Assembly (NCBI GenBank): GCA_007135435.1
Contig: SLIW01000225.1
Span: 1 to 6,780, forward strand
From: Natronomonas sp.
GTDB taxonomy: Archaea; Halobacteriota; Halobacteria; Halobacteriales; Haloarculaceae
DNA length: 6,780 bases
Direction of reading: 5' to 3'
Each line of letters opens with the position of its first letter. Position 1 is the first letter of the stretch. A program made the position numbers and the translations under genes. Positions 5,481 through 6,780 of the stretch are shown in pieces. The notes beneath the pieces are model-generated. The model did no database searches and was not told the origin of the DNA. It worked only from the letters and a program-made list of their open reading frames with translations.

Positions 5481-5485
5481 AAAAA
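5481..5485 (-). promoter_or_regulatory. Putative TATA-like box of purB
   Basis: On the - strand the sequence is GCTTTTTCAACG, with the T run 25-29 bases upstream of the purB ATG at 5456. The spacing fits a leaderless transcript. It shares the 94-base divergent region 5457-5550 with the promoter of the membrane protein gene, and the two boxes are about 36 bases apart. Confidence 0.5.
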
Positions 5486-5520
5486 GCGTGTCGGTGCCGC
5501 CGGTCGGGTCACGGAAGGCC

Positions 5521-5526
5521 TATACC
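5521..5526 (+). promoter_or_regulatory. Putative TATA box of the 5551 membrane protein gene
   Basis: TATACC, in GAAGGCCTATACCG, lies 25-30 bases before the ATG at 5551. The preceding GGAAGG could act as the TFB-recognition element. The spacing again predicts a leaderless mRNA, divergent from purB. Confidence 0.55.
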
Positions 5527-5550
5527 GTCCCGCCGTAGAACCCCCCGGAC

Positions 5551-6147
5551 ATGCCCTCCAGCGCGGTCGCTGACCGCCCCCGACCTCCCTCGGAGGTGGT
5601 CGCCCTCTGCCTCGCGGTCGGTATCGCCCTCCTGGTACTCGCGGCGGCGTTCCCGTCGATCGAACTGGCCGCCTTCGGCGCCAGCGCCACCGTCGAGGAG
5701 CCGCCTGAAGACGACAACGACCGGTTCGTCCAGGCCCACGAGTTCGCGGACCTGGACCCGGAGAGCCAGGCGCTCGTCGAGCGCATCATCGAGGAGGACG
5801 GCAGCGTCACCGTCTACGCCCCCCGCGGCGCCCAGTACCACGAGGACGGTGCGCTGCCCCCGGTCTTCGCCGGCTCCTGGCTCGACAGCTACCGGATCGG
5901 CGCGTACGTCCGCTACGAGGGGACGTGGTACCGCGTCGCCCTCTCGGTGCCGGGCGCCCCGCTCAACTACCCGCTGGTGATGGGCGTCGGTGCGTTCTCG
6001 GGACTTGCCGTCCTCGCGGCCGGCGGGGCCGCGTGGAAGCGGGAACGGGACGATCTCGCGCTGGTCGGCGCGGGGATCGGCCTCGCGGTGCTCCTGTGGG
6101 TCCTGTGGATGGCCAATGTCACCGGCTACGTCTGGCCGGTCCAGTAA
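5551..6147 (+). CDS. Three-helix membrane protein of unknown function
   Basis: I do not recognise a characterised family for this 198-residue protein. A short basic N-terminus is followed by a hydrophobic segment (about 15-34). A soluble domain of about 100 residues (about 40-138) contains FADLDPESQALVERIIEEDG (65-84), then TVYAPRG and YEGTWYRVAL. Two more membrane segments follow (about 141-161 and 168-187), joined by a charged Lys-Arg-Glu-Arg-Asp-Asp loop (163-168). With the loop and N-terminus inside, the acidic soluble domain would face the outside. The leucine-rich Asp-Leu-Asp-Pro-Glu segment resembles blocks I recall in uncharacterised haloarchaeal membrane proteins; this is a recollection, not a search. 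It has its own promoter-like box, is divergent from purB, and ends 172 bases before purN, so a purine-related role is not implied. Confidence 0.85.
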   Translation: MPSSAVADRPRPPSEVVALCLAVGIALLVLAAAFPSIELAAFGASATVEEPPEDDNDRFVQAHEFADLDPESQALVERIIEEDGSVTVYAPRGAQYHEDGALPPVFAGSWLDSYRIGAYVRYEGTWYRVALSVPGAPLNYPLVMGVGAFSGLAVLAAGGAAWKRERDDLALVGAGIGLAVLLWVLWMANVTGYVWPVQ

Positions 6148-6288
6148 CGCCACTCCGGGACGCCGATTCGACGACGCCTGGACGATCGCCGAATATGCAC
6201 GAACGTGACCCCATCATCGGATCTAAACGAGCCAGGTATCGAAAACTACGCATACTCCTGCCCGTCACCGGGGCTCCGCGACCACAAC

Positions 6289-6294
6289 TACTTT
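6289..6294 (+). promoter_or_regulatory. Putative TATA-like box of purN
   Basis: TACTTT, within CACAACTACTTTGCC, is 26-31 bases upstream of the ATG at 6320, identical to the vapB spacing. The remainder of the 172-base spacer (6148-6319) contains a slightly AT-richer stretch at about 6190-6255 and nothing else I can support. Confidence 0.45.
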
Positions 6295-6319
6295 GCCCAC
6301 CGGGTGGACCACCTCGGGT

Positions 6320-6780
6320 ATGAACCTCGCCGGCATGGCCTCGAACCGCGGGCGGAACCTGCTACATCTGGCCGACACGGCACCGGGCGGCACGGCGTTC
6401 GCCGTGGTCCTGACGAACCGCGAGGGCGCGCCCGTTCTCGAGGGGGCCGCCGAGCGCGGCATCCCCACCGAGGTGGTCGAGAAGGACGAGGAGGAGTCCC
6501 GCGAGGCCCACGAGCGGCGCATCCTCGAGCGGCTCGAGGCGTACGACGTCGATATGGTCTGTCTGGACGGCTACATGCGGATCCTCACGGAGACGTTCCT
6601 CGACGCGGCGCCGACGACCCTGAACGTCCACCCGTCGCTGCTCCCCTCGTTCCCCGGGATGGACGCCCACGAGCAGGTCCTCGAGGCGGGCGTCGCGGTG
6701 ACGGGCTGTACCGTCCACGTGGTCGACGAGACGGTCGACGGCGGCCCCATCGTCACCCAGGAGCCCGTCCCCGTCTACGA
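6320..6780 (+). CDS. purN: Phosphoribosylglycinamide formyltransferase, N-terminal part (runs off the window)
   Basis: PurN transfers a formyl group from 10-formyltetrahydrofolate to glycinamide ribonucleotide, the third step of IMP synthesis. The first 153 residues are present. They show the opening strand and ribonucleotide-binding loop MNLAGMASNRGRNLLHL, VVLTNREGAPVLEGAAERGI (29-48), the CLDGYMRIL block (81-89), and the active site NVHPSLLPSFPG (102-113) with Asn102 and His104. His133 and Asp140 in HVVDETVDGGP complete the set. Counting from His104, Asp140 falls exactly where E. coli Asp144 falls relative to His108. The frame is open at the window end. In haloarchaea this domain is commonly fused to a PurH-like IMP cyclohydrolase (purNH), which would make the full protein over 500 residues; that part is not visible. 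The ATG fits the leaderless promoter spacing. Confidence 0.95.
   Translation, partial: MNLAGMASNRGRNLLHLADTAPGGTAFAVVLTNREGAPVLEGAAERGIPTEVVEKDEEESREAHERRILERLEAYDVDMVCLDGYMRILTETFLDAAPTTLNVHPSLLPSFPGMDAHEQVLEAGVAVTGCTVHVVDETVDGGPIVTQEPVPVY

Noticed and set aside
6195..6323. A 42-codon frame whose TGA overlaps the purN ATG, suggesting a coupled upstream peptide
   Set aside because: It uses codons that are rare here (TCT, AAA, CGA, AGG, ATA, CTA) and overlaps the likely purN promoter, so it would not be in the purN transcript if purN is leaderless.
1..6780. CRISPR array, tRNA/rRNA genes, riboswitch, or phage and integration genes
   Set aside because: I saw no spaced direct repeats of CRISPR size, no cloverleaf or TTCRA-type arm, and no integrase, capsid or transposase motifs. 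The only tandem repeats are the two short contiguous arrays at stop codons.

Overview
The window looks like chromosomal DNA of a halophilic archaeon (class Halobacteria). The coding DNA is GC-rich, with third positions almost all G or C. The proteins are rich in Asp and Glu and poor in Lys. Most genes have an AT-rich hexamer 24-31 bases before the start codon and no convincing Shine-Dalgarno sequence, which is the pattern of leaderless haloarchaeal transcripts. I cannot name the genus.

Left half (1-3893) is a lysine biosynthesis locus for the succinylase branch of the diaminopimelate (DAP) pathway. It starts with the C-terminal end of dapB (1-132), followed by dapD (908-1744) and lysA (2649-3893), all on the + strand. 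The run is interrupted twice. Between dapB and dapD lie an opposing gene for an 89-residue two-helix membrane protein (235-504) and about 400 bases without a convincing gene, part of it AT-richer than its surroundings. Between dapD and lysA sits a complete vapBC-type toxin-antitoxin pair (1883-2517) with its own promoter and a 12-base palindrome that may be its operator. The later pathway steps (dapE, dapF and an aminotransferase) do not follow lysA, so they must be encoded elsewhere.

Right half (3986-6780) is a purine biosynthesis locus. purB (4059-5456, - strand, E. coli-like adenylosuccinate lyase) converges on lysA. It shares a 94-base divergent promoter region with a 198-residue three-helix membrane protein of unknown function (5551-6147). 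The N-terminal 153 residues of a purN-type glycinamide ribonucleotide transformylase (6320 to the window end) follow. In haloarchaea this domain is often fused to a PurH-like IMP cyclohydrolase domain, but the window ends too early to see that.

The oddest structure is a pair of short tandem repeats, each beginning at a stop codon: three 21-base units at the end of dapD (1741-1803) and three 27-base units at the end of purB (3986-4066). Both periods are multiples of three, so the stop codon recurs in frame (twice after dapD, three times at purB). I see no CRISPR array, RNA gene, insertion sequence or defence island beyond vapBC, and I do not claim a new system. The points most worth following up are the reiterated stop codons, the toxin-antitoxin pair inside an amino-acid operon, and the two uncharacterised membrane proteins.
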